Shown piece after piece: positions 53,710 to 62,593 of a stretch of DNA of 64,000 bases; position 1 is the first letter of the stretch; each line of letters starts with the position of its first letter. Below the pieces are notes generated by a model. That model saw nothing but the letters and a program-made list of their open reading frames with translations. It had not been told where the DNA came from and made no database searches. The translations under genes were made by a program, and so were the position numbers. Source of the stretch: Flavobacteriaceae bacterium PS02293 (lineage in GTDB: Bacteria > Bacteroidota > Bacteroidia > Flavobacteriales > Weeksellaceae); NCBI GenBank assembly GCA_029960045.1, contig JASCOV010000004.1:62001-126000 (forward strand), in the 5' to 3' direction.

Positions 53710-56346
53710 ATGAAAAAAAATCTGATTTTACCAGTTGCACTTTTAGGTGCAGTGATGATCTTCGGAATAGGAAAGGGTTTTTCCGCATTCTCGGATACAT
53801 CAAATGATAATGTGAAGGCTTCTTTTCCTAATGAGAAAATAAAAGAAGTATCAAATAAAATTATTACAAAAAAATCAAATGCTTTTGAAGCCACTCCTGC
53901 TTCTGTAAACTGGCCATTGATTGCGGATGTTACCACAAAATCTTTGGAAGGAAATCTGGAATCTGTACTAAGTTTTCCAACGGCAACTTTTAAATCAGAA
54001 ATCGCTACAAAAATTGATTTTACAGACCCTTTCAACTCAACATTTGATTCTAATATTGATTTTTTTGAGTACACAGGTACCAATACAAATAGTTGGTCTG
54101 CAACATCTACGATAGATGAAAATAAATATGTGCAGATTGCTGTGACTGCTACAAATAATGGAACATTTACTATTAATAATGTTTCTGCTTTAGTAGGTTC
54201 AGCTGGAACTAGCTCTATGTATTATCAGGTTTTGTACAGCCTTAATTCAGATTTTTCTTCACCAAATGTGATTCAAGGTGAAAAGGTCGTGGCAAGATAC
54301 AATGCTGAGGTTTTGAGCCTGACACTTTCTACGCCGGTTGTAATTACAGGAAGTAAAACTTTTTATCTTAGATTTTATCCATACATAAAAGCGGCTACTA
54401 CTGGAAAACAATTTGGTCTTAGAAATGTGAAAGTCTCTGGAACAATGGAAGGCGCAGTTGCTAATCCTGCAACGGTTTCTACGACTGCTATTTCGTCTAT
54501 TTCAACAACAACTGCAACAACTGGCGGAACTATTTCCAGTAATGGTGGTGGCGCTGTAACAGCAAGTGGCGTTGTTTGGAGTACCAGTCAGGATCCAACA
54601 ATTGCAGATTCTAAAACTACTGAAAATGTTACATCTGGCTCTTATGTAAGTTCTTTGACCGGATTATTATCAAACACAACTTATTATGTTCGTGCTTATG
54701 CAACCAATTCTGCAGGAACGTCTTATGGTAGTCAAGTTAACTTTACAACATTAGCAAGCATCGTTGCTCCAACTGTGAGTACAACTTCTCAATCTCAGGT
54801 GACCAATAAATCATTTGTAGTTTCAGGAAATGTGACAGACTGGGGAGGCGTAGAAGTTACAGATAGAGGAATTGTATGGTCAAAAACCAATAATGTTCCA
54901 AGTTTAGAAAACGCAACCAAAGTTTCTACAGGAAATGGATTAGGAGCTTTCTCTTCTTATGTTTTCGGAGCAGATCCTTCTACTGTTTATTATGTAAGAA
55001 CTTTTGCAACCAATTCTGCAGGAACATCTTACGGAAGTGTAGCAACTGTAGCAACCAAAGCGACAGATCCAGATGTCATCAAAACTATTGCTAAAGATGG
55101 CTCGGGAGATTATACAACTGTTCAAGCAGCTTTCACTGCAGTTCCTGATAATTATACAGGACGATGGATTCTTCATATCAAACCAGGGATTTACACGGAA
55201 AGACCAACTCTTTTGGCTGCAAAATCAAATGTATTCTTGATTGGTGATAATGCAAATACAACAATTATTACAAATAATGTGGCTGCAGGTGATATCAATC
55301 CAGAAACAAGTTCTGCTTACGGAACATCACTTTCTCAGACAATGGCAATTTTCGGGAACGATTTTACAGCTTCCAAAATTACAATTGCTAATACTTTTGT
55401 AAATTCAAACGCTAATGCAGCAATCAATTCTGCTACACAAGCTGTTGCTTTGAAAACGCAAGGTGACCGTCAGGCTTTTTATGATTGTAGAATCCTTGGT
55501 TATCAGGATACTTATTTAGGCAATAGTATTGGTAGAGCTTATTTCAAAAACTCTTATATAGAAGGTAATGTAGATTTTATCTTTGGGCGTCAGACTGTAG
55601 TTTTTGATCAATGTACAACTTATATCAACCGTAATAATAGTGTTGTTACAGCACCATCTACAGAATCTGCTACCAAATTTGGTTTTGTGTTTTTGGATTG
55701 TAATTTAACGGTTCCTGCTGCTGGTACTCAAGATTTCAACGGAACAGTTATCAGTAATTTCCATTTCGGAAGAGCTTGGCAGAATACACCGAAATCAGCT
55801 TTCATCAGAACTGCAACTCCAGCGATGCTGAATGCAACTGGCTGGACAACACCAATCAACGGAGCACTTCCTGTCACTTTTGTTGAATATGGAAATACAG
55901 GAGAAGGCGCAACACCAGAACGTTTGGCTCAGAGAGCAAATGGTGGAGTTGTGCTTACAGAAGCTCAATCTCAAGTTTATACAGTTGCTAATGTTTTCAA
56001 AAAAGAAACAGATCCCACATTCTTGTTTGACTGGATGCCGGAATCATCAGTAAATATTGATTTTTCAACTTTAGCAGTTAATAATATCAAAGATGCAAAA
56101 CTGAGTGTTTATCCAAACCCATTTACAGATCAGGTAACAATCGCTTTTGATTTGAAAACAAGTTCTGACGTGAATGTTGCGATTTATGATACAAACGGAA
56201 GAGTTGTTAAAACCATTCAGAAATCCAATCAAAAATCTGGACTTAATAATTTAACCATCCAGACTAAAGAATTGAAAACCGGAATCTATTTTTATAGTTT
56301 GAAAACAAATTCTGGACAAATGAATGGTAAATTAATCAAGAAATAG
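53710..56346 (+). CDS. large T9SS-secreted pectin methylesterase (CE8) with FN3-like repeats
   Basis: 878 aa. N-terminal membrane/signal segment, an unassigned beta-rich domain (about 100-250), two FN3-like repeats (about 256-345 and 347-445, each with TYYVRAYATNSAGTSYG or a variant), then CE8 (about 450-780). Catalytic residues retained: D600 (GYQDTYL), D622 (GNVDFIFGRQTVVF) and R688 (HFGRAWQ). The usual GRPW is GRAW here. T9SS tail from about 795 (LSVYPNPFTDQVTI). The FN3-like repeats probably hold the enzyme on the cell or polymer surface. A terminator follows. Confidence 0.92.
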   Translation: MKKNLILPVALLGAVMIFGIGKGFSAFSDTSNDNVKASFPNEKIKEVSNKIITKKSNAFEATPASVNWPLIADVTTKSLEGNLESVLSFPTATFKSEIATKIDFTDPFNSTFDSNIDFFEYTGTNTNSWSATSTIDENKYVQIAVTATNNGTFTINNVSALVGSAGTSSMYYQVLYSLNSDFSSPNVIQGEKVVARYNAEVLSLTLSTPVVITGSKTFYLRFYPYIKAATTGKQFGLRNVKVSGTMEGAVANPATVSTTAISSISTTTATTGGTISSNGGGAVTASGVVWSTSQDPTIADSKTTENVTSGSYVSSLTGLLSNTTYYVRAYATNSAGTSYGSQVNFTTLASIVAPTVSTTSQSQVTNKSFVVSGNVTDWGGVEVTDRGIVWSKTNNVPSLENATKVSTGNGLGAFSSYVFGADPSTVYYVRTFATNSAGTSYGSVATVATKATDPDVIKTIAKDGSGDYTTVQAAFTAVPDNYTGRWILHIKPGIYTERPTLLAAKSNVFLIGDNANTTIITNNVAAGDINPETSSAYGTSLSQTMAIFGNDFTASKITIANTFVNSNANAAINSATQAVALKTQGDRQAFYDCRILGYQDTYLGNSIGRAYFKNSYIEGNVDFIFGRQTVVFDQCTTYINRNNSVVTAPSTESATKFGFVFLDCNLTVPAAGTQDFNGTVISNFHFGRAWQNTPKSAFIRTATPAMLNATGWTTPINGALPVTFVEYGNTGEGATPERLAQRANGGVVLTEAQSQVYTVANVFKKETDPTFLFDWMPESSVNIDFSTLAVNNIKDAKLSVYPNPFTDQVTIAFDLKTSSDVNVAIYDTNGRVVKTIQKSNQKSGLNNLTIQTKELKTGIYFYSLKTNSGQMNGKLIKK

Positions 56347-56367
56347 TAATTAATTTTCATAATGAGA

Positions 56368-56400
56368 AGCCAATTTCATTTCGGTGGATTGGCTTTTTTC
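56368..56400 (+). terminator. terminator after the large pectinesterase
   Basis: Stem AAGCCAAT (56368-56375) with ATTGGCTT (56388-56395), T-run after. Confidence 0.78.
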
Positions 56401-56599
56401 CTTATTGATTTTTAATTATTTATGATAAAAAGGAAAGATGTATTTAGACATAAACCAAATGTTTTAAGAATAAGTTAAAATTTTGAGGGAGGAAGAAGTT
56501 AATACTTGCTTTTTTACAACTTTAACTCATAAAAGTGACCATAACAGGGATTATTTTATATATTTACATCAACACAACTGAATCTTCACAAAAGAATAC

Positions 56600-57631
56600 A
56601 TGACAAAGAAAAACACCACAATATATGACATCTCCAAAAAACTGAATGTGAGTGTGGCGACTGTTTCCAGAGCGCTGAACAATCATCCCAGAATAAGCCA
56701 GGCAACCAAAGAATTGGTCATGACTACGGCAAAGGAAATGGATTATAAGCAGAACAATCTCGCAAAAGCACTCAAAAGCGGGGAGACCAAAACGGTGGGC
56801 GTAATTGTTCCATATATCAACACGAACTTTTTCTCGTCAGTGATTCGCGGGATCGAGGAGGAGTTATCTCCGCATGGTTACCGCGTGATCATTTGTCAAA
56901 GCCACGACGATGCAAGTGTCGAGAAAAAACAGCTGAACACTTTGCTTCATACTCAAGTTGATTGTATCTTTATTTCAATCTCGAAAAATACAGTTGATAC
57001 AGAATATCTCAAAAAAGTAGTTAGCACAACCAATACACCGATCATCTTTTTTGATAGAAAGAAAGATGTTCCAGGTATCAGCACGATTACGATTGATGAT
57101 CACAAAGGAGCTTATCAGGCTACTGAGCATCTCATCAATGAAGGTTACAAAAATATTTATCACTTCTCAGGAGATCAGAATCTGGAAATCTATCAAAACA
57201 GATTAAAAGGTTATATCAGTGCATTACAGGATTATAAATTACCAGTCATTCAGGATAATATCATCAATACAGGAAGCTCTATAGAAGAAGGAATCCACGC
57301 TATGAAAAGTGTCTGGAAACGTAAGATAAAACCTGACGCTATTTTTTCAGCGTCGGATTTTACAGCTTTGGGTGTCTGCAAAGAAATCAAAAACCTGAAA
57401 CTTAGAATTCCGGAAGATATCGGCGTGATTGGATTCAGTAATGAGCCTTTTACCCAATTTATGGAACTGTCAATAAGTTCGGTAGATCAAACACCTGTGA
57501 TGATGGGAAAAGTTTCTGGTAATGTTTTTCTGGATAGCATCAAAGATAATTTCTCGGGTATTACGATAGAAAAGAAGTTGGTGCTCACGCCAATGCTCTG
57601 TGTGAGGCAATCATCTTCAAGAAACAAATAA
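56600..57631 (+). CDS. LacI-family transcriptional regulator of the pectin locus
   Basis: 343 aa. N-terminal LacI HTH (TIYDISKKLNVSVATVSRAL, then NNHPRISQATKE) and hinge helix, then a periplasmic-binding-protein-like sensor domain (TVGVIVPYINTNFFSSVIRG, DAIFSASDFTALGV, IGVIGFSNEPFTQFM). The only LacI-type regulator in the locus, hence the obvious candidate for the TGCAATCGATTGCA operators, a typical LacI-family palindrome with central CG. No such operator precedes its own gene, so autoregulation is not indicated. Inducer is probably a pectin breakdown product (inference). Confidence 0.93.
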   Translation: MTKKNTTIYDISKKLNVSVATVSRALNNHPRISQATKELVMTTAKEMDYKQNNLAKALKSGETKTVGVIVPYINTNFFSSVIRGIEEELSPHGYRVIICQSHDDASVEKKQLNTLLHTQVDCIFISISKNTVDTEYLKKVVSTTNTPIIFFDRKKDVPGISTITIDDHKGAYQATEHLINEGYKNIYHFSGDQNLEIYQNRLKGYISALQDYKLPVIQDNIINTGSSIEEGIHAMKSVWKRKIKPDAIFSASDFTALGVCKEIKNLKLRIPEDIGVIGFSNEPFTQFMELSISSVDQTPVMMGKVSGNVFLDSIKDNFSGITIEKKLVLTPMLCVRQSSSRNK

Positions 57632-57634
57632 GCA

Positions 57635-57669
57635 AATCCCGCCAAATCATTTTGGTGGGATTTTTTTTG
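57635..57669 (+). terminator. terminator after the LacI gene
   Basis: Stem AATCCCGCCAAA (57635-57646) with TTTGGTGGGATT (57651-57662), one G-T pair, T-run after. Confidence 0.88.
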
Positions 57670-57865
57670 AATTTATAGACAACAATTACAAAATTTTATT
57701 CAAATACTCTTGTAATCTACAATTGTTAGATTTAGATAACGGGACGAACGAAATCCACATTCCAGGCATTATGGTTCAAAGGATTTTCCAAGGCGAGAAT
57801 TATGAGAAGAGGATAGAGCAGAGGACTGTTATAAAAATTTAGACTCAAATTTCTCCACTTTCTTG

Positions 57866-58552
57866 TTAGATGTGGTTTTTGATTTTTTCATATTCAGTTT
57901 TCCTTAATAGATATTTGTCTTTGTAATTTAATGAAAAATAACTATCGCTTTCGTTTTTACATAATTCCTTTTCAAACATATAATTATGTTCTTCAAAAAA
58001 CTCTACTGCTTTTTTATTTTCATCTTCTATTAATAAAAAATCGAAAATTTTGTTGAAATTTCCTTCATTTACATCTTTTGTTAATTCAATTATTCCATTA
58101 CTTAAACTATTATATTTTTCAAAATAAGGAAAACTTGAATTCTCAATATTGTAAAGGATTTCATTTACTAGTTTTTCATTATCAAATTCAGCCAAATTAT
58201 ACCAAATTTCGTCTGCGAAGTTCAATGTCCAATTATCAAATCCAAAAAATAGATTCCCACAAATTACATTTTCTGGACTTTTTTCAGATAGATTGTAATA
58301 TTTTTTTTCCCATTTATAATATTCTGGAGAATGAATTGTAATATAAATCTGAAATTCTACAATTGAAATTCCATCATTGTGACGATTACTATAAAATGAA
58401 ATGTGATTTTCAAAAAAACCGTTTTTTCTTTTGAATTGCTTTTGTGATTTTGAAAATTTAAAATTATGTTTTTCTAAAAAAGGATTTAAAAAATCTTCTA
58501 AAATTTTTAAAATTCTTTCGTTAGGCTTAAGCTCGGAAAAGTATAATTTCAT
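57866..58552 (-). CDS. hypothetical cytoplasmic protein (DUF4304-like?)
   Basis: 228 aa, no signal peptide or membrane helix. The N-terminal part (ILEDFLNPFLEKHNFKFSKS, then a Phe/Lys-rich strand region) faintly resembles DUF4304 proteins, but I cannot confirm it. The coding sequence is notably more AT-rich and Asn/Lys/Phe-rich than its neighbours, which may mark an accessory gene. Stands alone between a terminator region and the ABC transporter. Confidence 0.6.
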   Translation of the reverse strand: MKLYFSELKPNERILKILEDFLNPFLEKHNFKFSKSQKQFKRKNGFFENHISFYSNRHNDGISIVEFQIYITIHSPEYYKWEKKYYNLSEKSPENVICGNLFFGFDNWTLNFADEIWYNLAEFDNEKLVNEILYNIENSSFPYFEKYNSLSNGIIELTKDVNEGNFNKIFDFLLIEDENKKAVEFFEEHNYMFEKELCKNESDSYFSLNYKDKYLLRKTEYEKIKNHI

Positions 58553-58645
58553 TAATAAATTAGTTTTAACAAAAATGTATATAGAACTAAATATACATAA
58601 TTACAACTAAAAAATAGTTATTCAATATTGTTATTAAATTAAGCT

Positions 58646-60433
58646 TCAACTTTTTCTCTCCCCAATCTGCTGTCTCCACATCGCATAATATAAGCCTTTT
58701 TCGGCAATTAGATTTTCGTGAGAACCCATTTCTATGACTTGTCCGCGTTCCAAAACATAGATTCTGTCGGCGTGCATAATTGTGCTTAATCTATGCGCGA
58801 TGAGAACTGTGATTTGTTCTTTTTGTTCAGAAATATCTTTGATAGTCGTTGTGATTTCCTCTTCCGTGATGCTGTCCAAAGCAGAGGTGGCTTCATCAAA
58901 AATCAATAGATGTGGTTTTCTTAACAAAGCTCTTGCAATGGCAATTCTTTGTTTTTCGCCACCACTTAATTTCAATCCACCTTCGCCAATCACGGTTTCA
59001 ATTCCTTTTTCTGCTCTTTCAAGTAATCCGGTGCAACTTGCTTTTTTCAAAGCAATTTGAATATCTTCTTCAGTAGCATCTGGATTTACAAAGAGAAGAT
59101 TTTCGCGTATTGTTCCTGCGAAAAGTTGCGTGTCTTGAGTCACAAACCCAATTTGATTTCTCAGTTCATCAAAATCAAATTCTTTTCCATTGATTTCATT
59201 ATAAAAAATGTTCCCTTCCTGAGCGCGATAAAGTCCAACAAGAAGTTTTACCAACGTACTTTTTCCTGAACCACTTGGCCCAACAAACGCAATCGTTTCG
59301 CCATTTTTGACATCAAATGAAATATTATTCAAAGCTTTGTATTGCGCCGACTGATGCTTAAAAGAAACGTGCTTGAATTCCAGTTCCTCGATTGCACCAA
59401 TTTGTTTTGGTGTCAAAGGTTTTTCTTCGACTGGTTTTTTTATCAGATTATCGAAGTTTTTCAAGGACGCTTCCGCTTCACGATAAGAAATAATGATGTT
59501 TCCAATCTCCTGCATCGGACCGAAAATAAAGAAGCCATAGAACATCAATGACAAATATTGTCCAGGCGTAACAATGTTTCTGAAAATCAAATATAAAAGC
59601 GTCAGCGTAATCAATTGCTGAAGAAAATTAACCATCGTTCCTTGGATGAAACTTAAAGAACGGATGCTTTTTACTTTCTTCAATTCAAGTCCGAGGATTT
59701 TGTAAGTGTTGTTATTCAGTCGTTTAACTTCTTGTTTGGTTAGTCCTAAACTTTTTACAATCTCGATATTCCTTAAACTTTCTGTTGTGCTTCCAGCTAA
59801 ACTTGTGGTTTCGGTCACAATTGTTTTCTGAATATTTTTAATTCTTTTACTTAATAAATTCGTGATAAAAGCAATGAGAAAGATTCCAACGACATAAACC
59901 GGCATAATAGACCAATGCAAACGAATCGCATAAACGGAAACGAAAATAATACTTACCAAAATCCCAAAGAAAATATTGATAAAATTGGTAATAAATTTCA
60001 CCGAATCTTCTCTTACCTTAGTCAGAATCGATAAAGTTTCGCCACTTCTTTGGTCTTCAAATTCCTGATAAGGCAACGCCATCGAATGTTGCAAACCGTC
60101 CGTAAAAATATTCGCCCCAAATTTCTGAGTAATCACACTCACCACATAATCCTGAAAAGCTTTGGCAATTCTGCTTATCATCGCAGTTCCTATCAATAAA
60201 CCAAGAAAATAGAAAGCACCGTGGAAAATATCATTCCCGTAAAGAAATTGATTTAAGTTACGGGGAATCAGTTTGTCTTTATCAAAAAAATTGGGATGTG
60301 TTACCAATTGGTCGAGAATATTTCCTGTAATAGCGGGCGCAAATAAAGAAAAAACCTGATTGATAGTTGCTAAAAGCAATGATGTGATAAGCAACCATTT
60401 GTGAGGCTTCAGATAATGTAATAATGTCTTCAT
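58646..60433 (-). CDS. ABC exporter, fused membrane and ATPase domains
   Basis: 595 aa, MsbA/MDR-like half transporter. Six transmembrane helices over about residues 1-320. The nucleotide-binding domain carries Walker A GPSGSGKST (about 384), signature LSGGEKQR (about 488), Walker B LLIFDEATSALD (about 507) and the H-loop LIAHRLSTI. Functions as a homo- or heterodimer; substrate not predictable. Divergent from the CoA-transferase gene. Confidence 0.93.
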   Translation of the reverse strand: MKTLLHYLKPHKWLLITSLLLATINQVFSLFAPAITGNILDQLVTHPNFFDKDKLIPRNLNQFLYGNDIFHGAFYFLGLLIGTAMISRIAKAFQDYVVSVITQKFGANIFTDGLQHSMALPYQEFEDQRSGETLSILTKVREDSVKFITNFINIFFGILVSIIFVSVYAIRLHWSIMPVYVVGIFLIAFITNLLSKRIKNIQKTIVTETTSLAGSTTESLRNIEIVKSLGLTKQEVKRLNNNTYKILGLELKKVKSIRSLSFIQGTMVNFLQQLITLTLLYLIFRNIVTPGQYLSLMFYGFFIFGPMQEIGNIIISYREAEASLKNFDNLIKKPVEEKPLTPKQIGAIEELEFKHVSFKHQSAQYKALNNISFDVKNGETIAFVGPSGSGKSTLVKLLVGLYRAQEGNIFYNEINGKEFDFDELRNQIGFVTQDTQLFAGTIRENLLFVNPDATEEDIQIALKKASCTGLLERAEKGIETVIGEGGLKLSGGEKQRIAIARALLRKPHLLIFDEATSALDSITEEEITTTIKDISEQKEQITVLIAHRLSTIMHADRIYVLERGQVIEMGSHENLIAEKGLYYAMWRQQIGERKS

Positions 60434-60549
60434 AATAATTCTGCAAAAATACTGATATAAATCTGATTGACTTAGAAATAATATAGATTACGATGATAGC
60501 GTTTCTGTATGAAAGGGAAATTATTTATATTGCAGTACAAGATATTATT

Positions 60550-61203
60550 ATGCTTACAAAAGAACAAATTGCACAAAGAATTTCCAAAGAAGTAAAAGAT
60601 GGAATGTATGTCAACCTCGGAATCGGTATTCCAACATTGGTTGCAAACTACGTCCCAGACAATCTTTCTGTGGAATTTCAAAGTGAAAATGGCGTTCTCG
60701 GAATGGGACCTTTCCCGTTCGAAGGTGAAGAAGATGCAGACCTTATCAATGCTGGAAAACAAACCATCACGATTCTTCCAGGCGGTTCTTTTTTTGATTC
60801 GGCTTTCAGTTTTGGGATGATAAGAAGTCAAAAAGTGGATTTGACAATCCTTGGTGCAATGGAAGTTTCCGAGAACGGCGATATTGCCAACTGGAAAATC
60901 CCTGAAAAAATGGTAAAAGGAATGGGGGGCGCAATGGATTTGGTTGCATCGGCAGAAAATATCATCGTCGCAATGATGCACGTGAACAAAGCTGGAGAAT
61001 CCAAAATCCTGAAAAATTGTACATTACCTTTGACAGGTGTAAACTGTGTTAAAAAAGTAGTGACGGAATTAGCTGTTTTGGAAGTGACCGACAAAGGTTT
61101 CAAACTTCTGGAAAGAGCTCCAGGAATTTCTGTAGAAGATATTGTGAAAGCTACGGAAGCAGATTTGATTATCGAAAGTGAGATTCCTGAAATGCAGTTT
61201 TAA
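60550..61203 (+). CDS. 3-oxoacid CoA-transferase subunit B
   Basis: 217 aa from ATG 60550 (MLTKEQIAQRISKEV); a longer frame from 60493 is not needed and would enter the divergent promoter. Signature GMYVNLGIGIPTLVANYVPD, catalytic glutamate E46 in QSENGVLGMGPFP, GGSFFDSAFSFGMIR and GGAMDLVASAENIIVAMMH. Transfers CoA between succinyl-CoA and acetoacetate. The A subunit normally lies next to it but is absent from this window. Confidence 0.93.
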   Translation: MLTKEQIAQRISKEVKDGMYVNLGIGIPTLVANYVPDNLSVEFQSENGVLGMGPFPFEGEEDADLINAGKQTITILPGGSFFDSAFSFGMIRSQKVDLTILGAMEVSENGDIANWKIPEKMVKGMGGAMDLVASAENIIVAMMHVNKAGESKILKNCTLPLTGVNCVKKVVTELAVLEVTDKGFKLLERAPGISVEDIVKATEADLIIESEIPEMQF

Positions 61204-61218
61204 AATTACAGAAGTGAT

Positions 61219-61593
61219 ATGAAATATATTTTTTCATTTTTTTCAATTTTACTACTTATTTCTTGTGACCCTGGGTATTCGTACATAATCAATAATAATT
61301 CAGAAAAAGATATATACGTTTTTACAAAACCTAATTACAAAAATTTTCATTATCATCCTAAGCTTGATTCAATATCATATGATTCGATATTAATTAAATC
61401 AAAAGATAATTTTACTATTTATTCTCATATTGGATGGGGTGGTAACGAGGAAAGTTTTCCGTATCAGAAAATTATTATTAAACAAAACAAAGATTCTGCA
61501 GTTTTCAAAAATAAAACAGAAATAAACTCAAAGTTTAATCTTAATAGAAAAAAGAAACTATTTTATACTACTTATACAATCGAGGTTAATTAG
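61219..61593 (+). CDS. small hypothetical lipoprotein
   Basis: 124 aa. Lipoprotein signal with LLLISC lipobox (Cys 16) followed by DPGYSYIINNNSEKDIYVF, suggestive of a small Ig-like beta fold. 15 bases after the CoA-transferase stop, so possibly co-transcribed. Function unknown. Confidence 0.6.
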   Translation: MKYIFSFFSILLLISCDPGYSYIINNNSEKDIYVFTKPNYKNFHYHPKLDSISYDSILIKSKDNFTIYSHIGWGGNEESFPYQKIIIKQNKDSAVFKNKTEINSKFNLNRKKKLFYTTYTIEVN

Positions 61594-61623
61594 TAAAAAG
61601 ACCTACCGATTAGTAGATTAAAT

Positions 61624-61662
61624 AAAAAGTCGCAAAGTTCTCACTTTACGACTTTTGTTTTT
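61624..61662. terminator. terminator between converging genes
   Basis: Stem AAAAGTCGCAAAGT (61624-61637) with ACTTTACGACTTTT (61642-61655), one mismatch, A-rich left and T-rich right flank, so it may act both ways. Confidence 0.8.
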
Positions 61663-61709
61663 AGTATTTTAAAATCTAATAGCCTGTTTCTAAAATCTAC
61701 TACCTAAAT

Positions 61710-62510
61710 CTATTTTTTAACCGCTCCAAAAACCTTCTCCAAGAGTGATGTAGTTCTCAATGCAGAATTATTTCTGATTCCGGTTTCTTTCTCGGCCACC
61801 ATTTTGAAGACGCCGTTTATTGTTTCAGTTGTTACATATTCGTTAAGGTCTGTTGTTACAGCCTGTCCTGTGAATGTATTGTACTTTGAAATGATGTTTT
61901 TCCAGACCGTATCTGCACCGACTTTGCTTAATGAAGCCTGGACTTTTGGTTGGAAAGCCGTAAATAATTGTGTCTGAGTTTTAGTCTGCAGATAATTGGT
62001 TGCAGCGTTATTACTTCCCAAAAGAATATTTTTTGCATCAGTAATTGTCATTGATGTAATAGCGTTTGTAAAAATCGGTGTTGCTTCTGTTACCGCATCT
62101 TCTGCAGCTCTGTTAAGTAGTTTTACGCCTTGGTCTGCCAAACTTCCCATACCTAAACCGCGAAGAGTAGTCTCAATTTTTCTCAATTTTTCCGGCATTA
62201 GAATTTTCACGGCTTCATTTTTTAGGAAACCATCTGTGACACCTAATTTTTGTACACCTTCTTTTACACCAAGGTTTAAAGCTTCTTTCAATCCGGATGA
62301 GATCTGTGTTGAAGTCAGATTCCCAAGGTTGATATTGGAATTTGAATTAGTTGTTGTGGTTGTAGTAGATGTGTTAGTCGAATTCTGTGTTTTTGGATTG
62401 CTTAAATCAACACCTGTTTTATCTTTTACTGCTTTTAAAAGGTCACCAAACTGTGCCTGAGCAGAGATTGAAAATAATAAGCCGGCAGCTAAGAAAATCG
62501 TTCTTTTCAT
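61710..62510 (-). CDS. DUF4197 exported protein
   Basis: 266 aa with signal peptide (ending ISAQAQ). A Ser/Thr/Asn linker follows, then the all-helical DUF4197 domain (about 65-266: LKEALNLGVKEGVQKLGVTD, LRGLGMGSLADQGVKLLNRA, YLQTKTQTQLFTAFQPKV). Widespread in Bacteroidota and Proteobacteria, probably periplasmic, with no established function. Confidence 0.85.
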   Translation of the reverse strand: MKRTIFLAAGLLFSISAQAQFGDLLKAVKDKTGVDLSNPKTQNSTNTSTTTTTTNSNSNINLGNLTSTQISSGLKEALNLGVKEGVQKLGVTDGFLKNEAVKILMPEKLRKIETTLRGLGMGSLADQGVKLLNRAAEDAVTEATPIFTNAITSMTITDAKNILLGSNNAATNYLQTKTQTQLFTAFQPKVQASLSKVGADTVWKNIISKYNTFTGQAVTTDLNEYVTTETINGVFKMVAEKETGIRNNSALRTTSLLEKVFGAVKK

Positions 62511-62593
62511 TATTTATAATTTTATACAAAATTAGATGATTTAAATAAAGCAATGTTAAATTCCCCATCTAAATAAAATAGTTTAACATTAAG

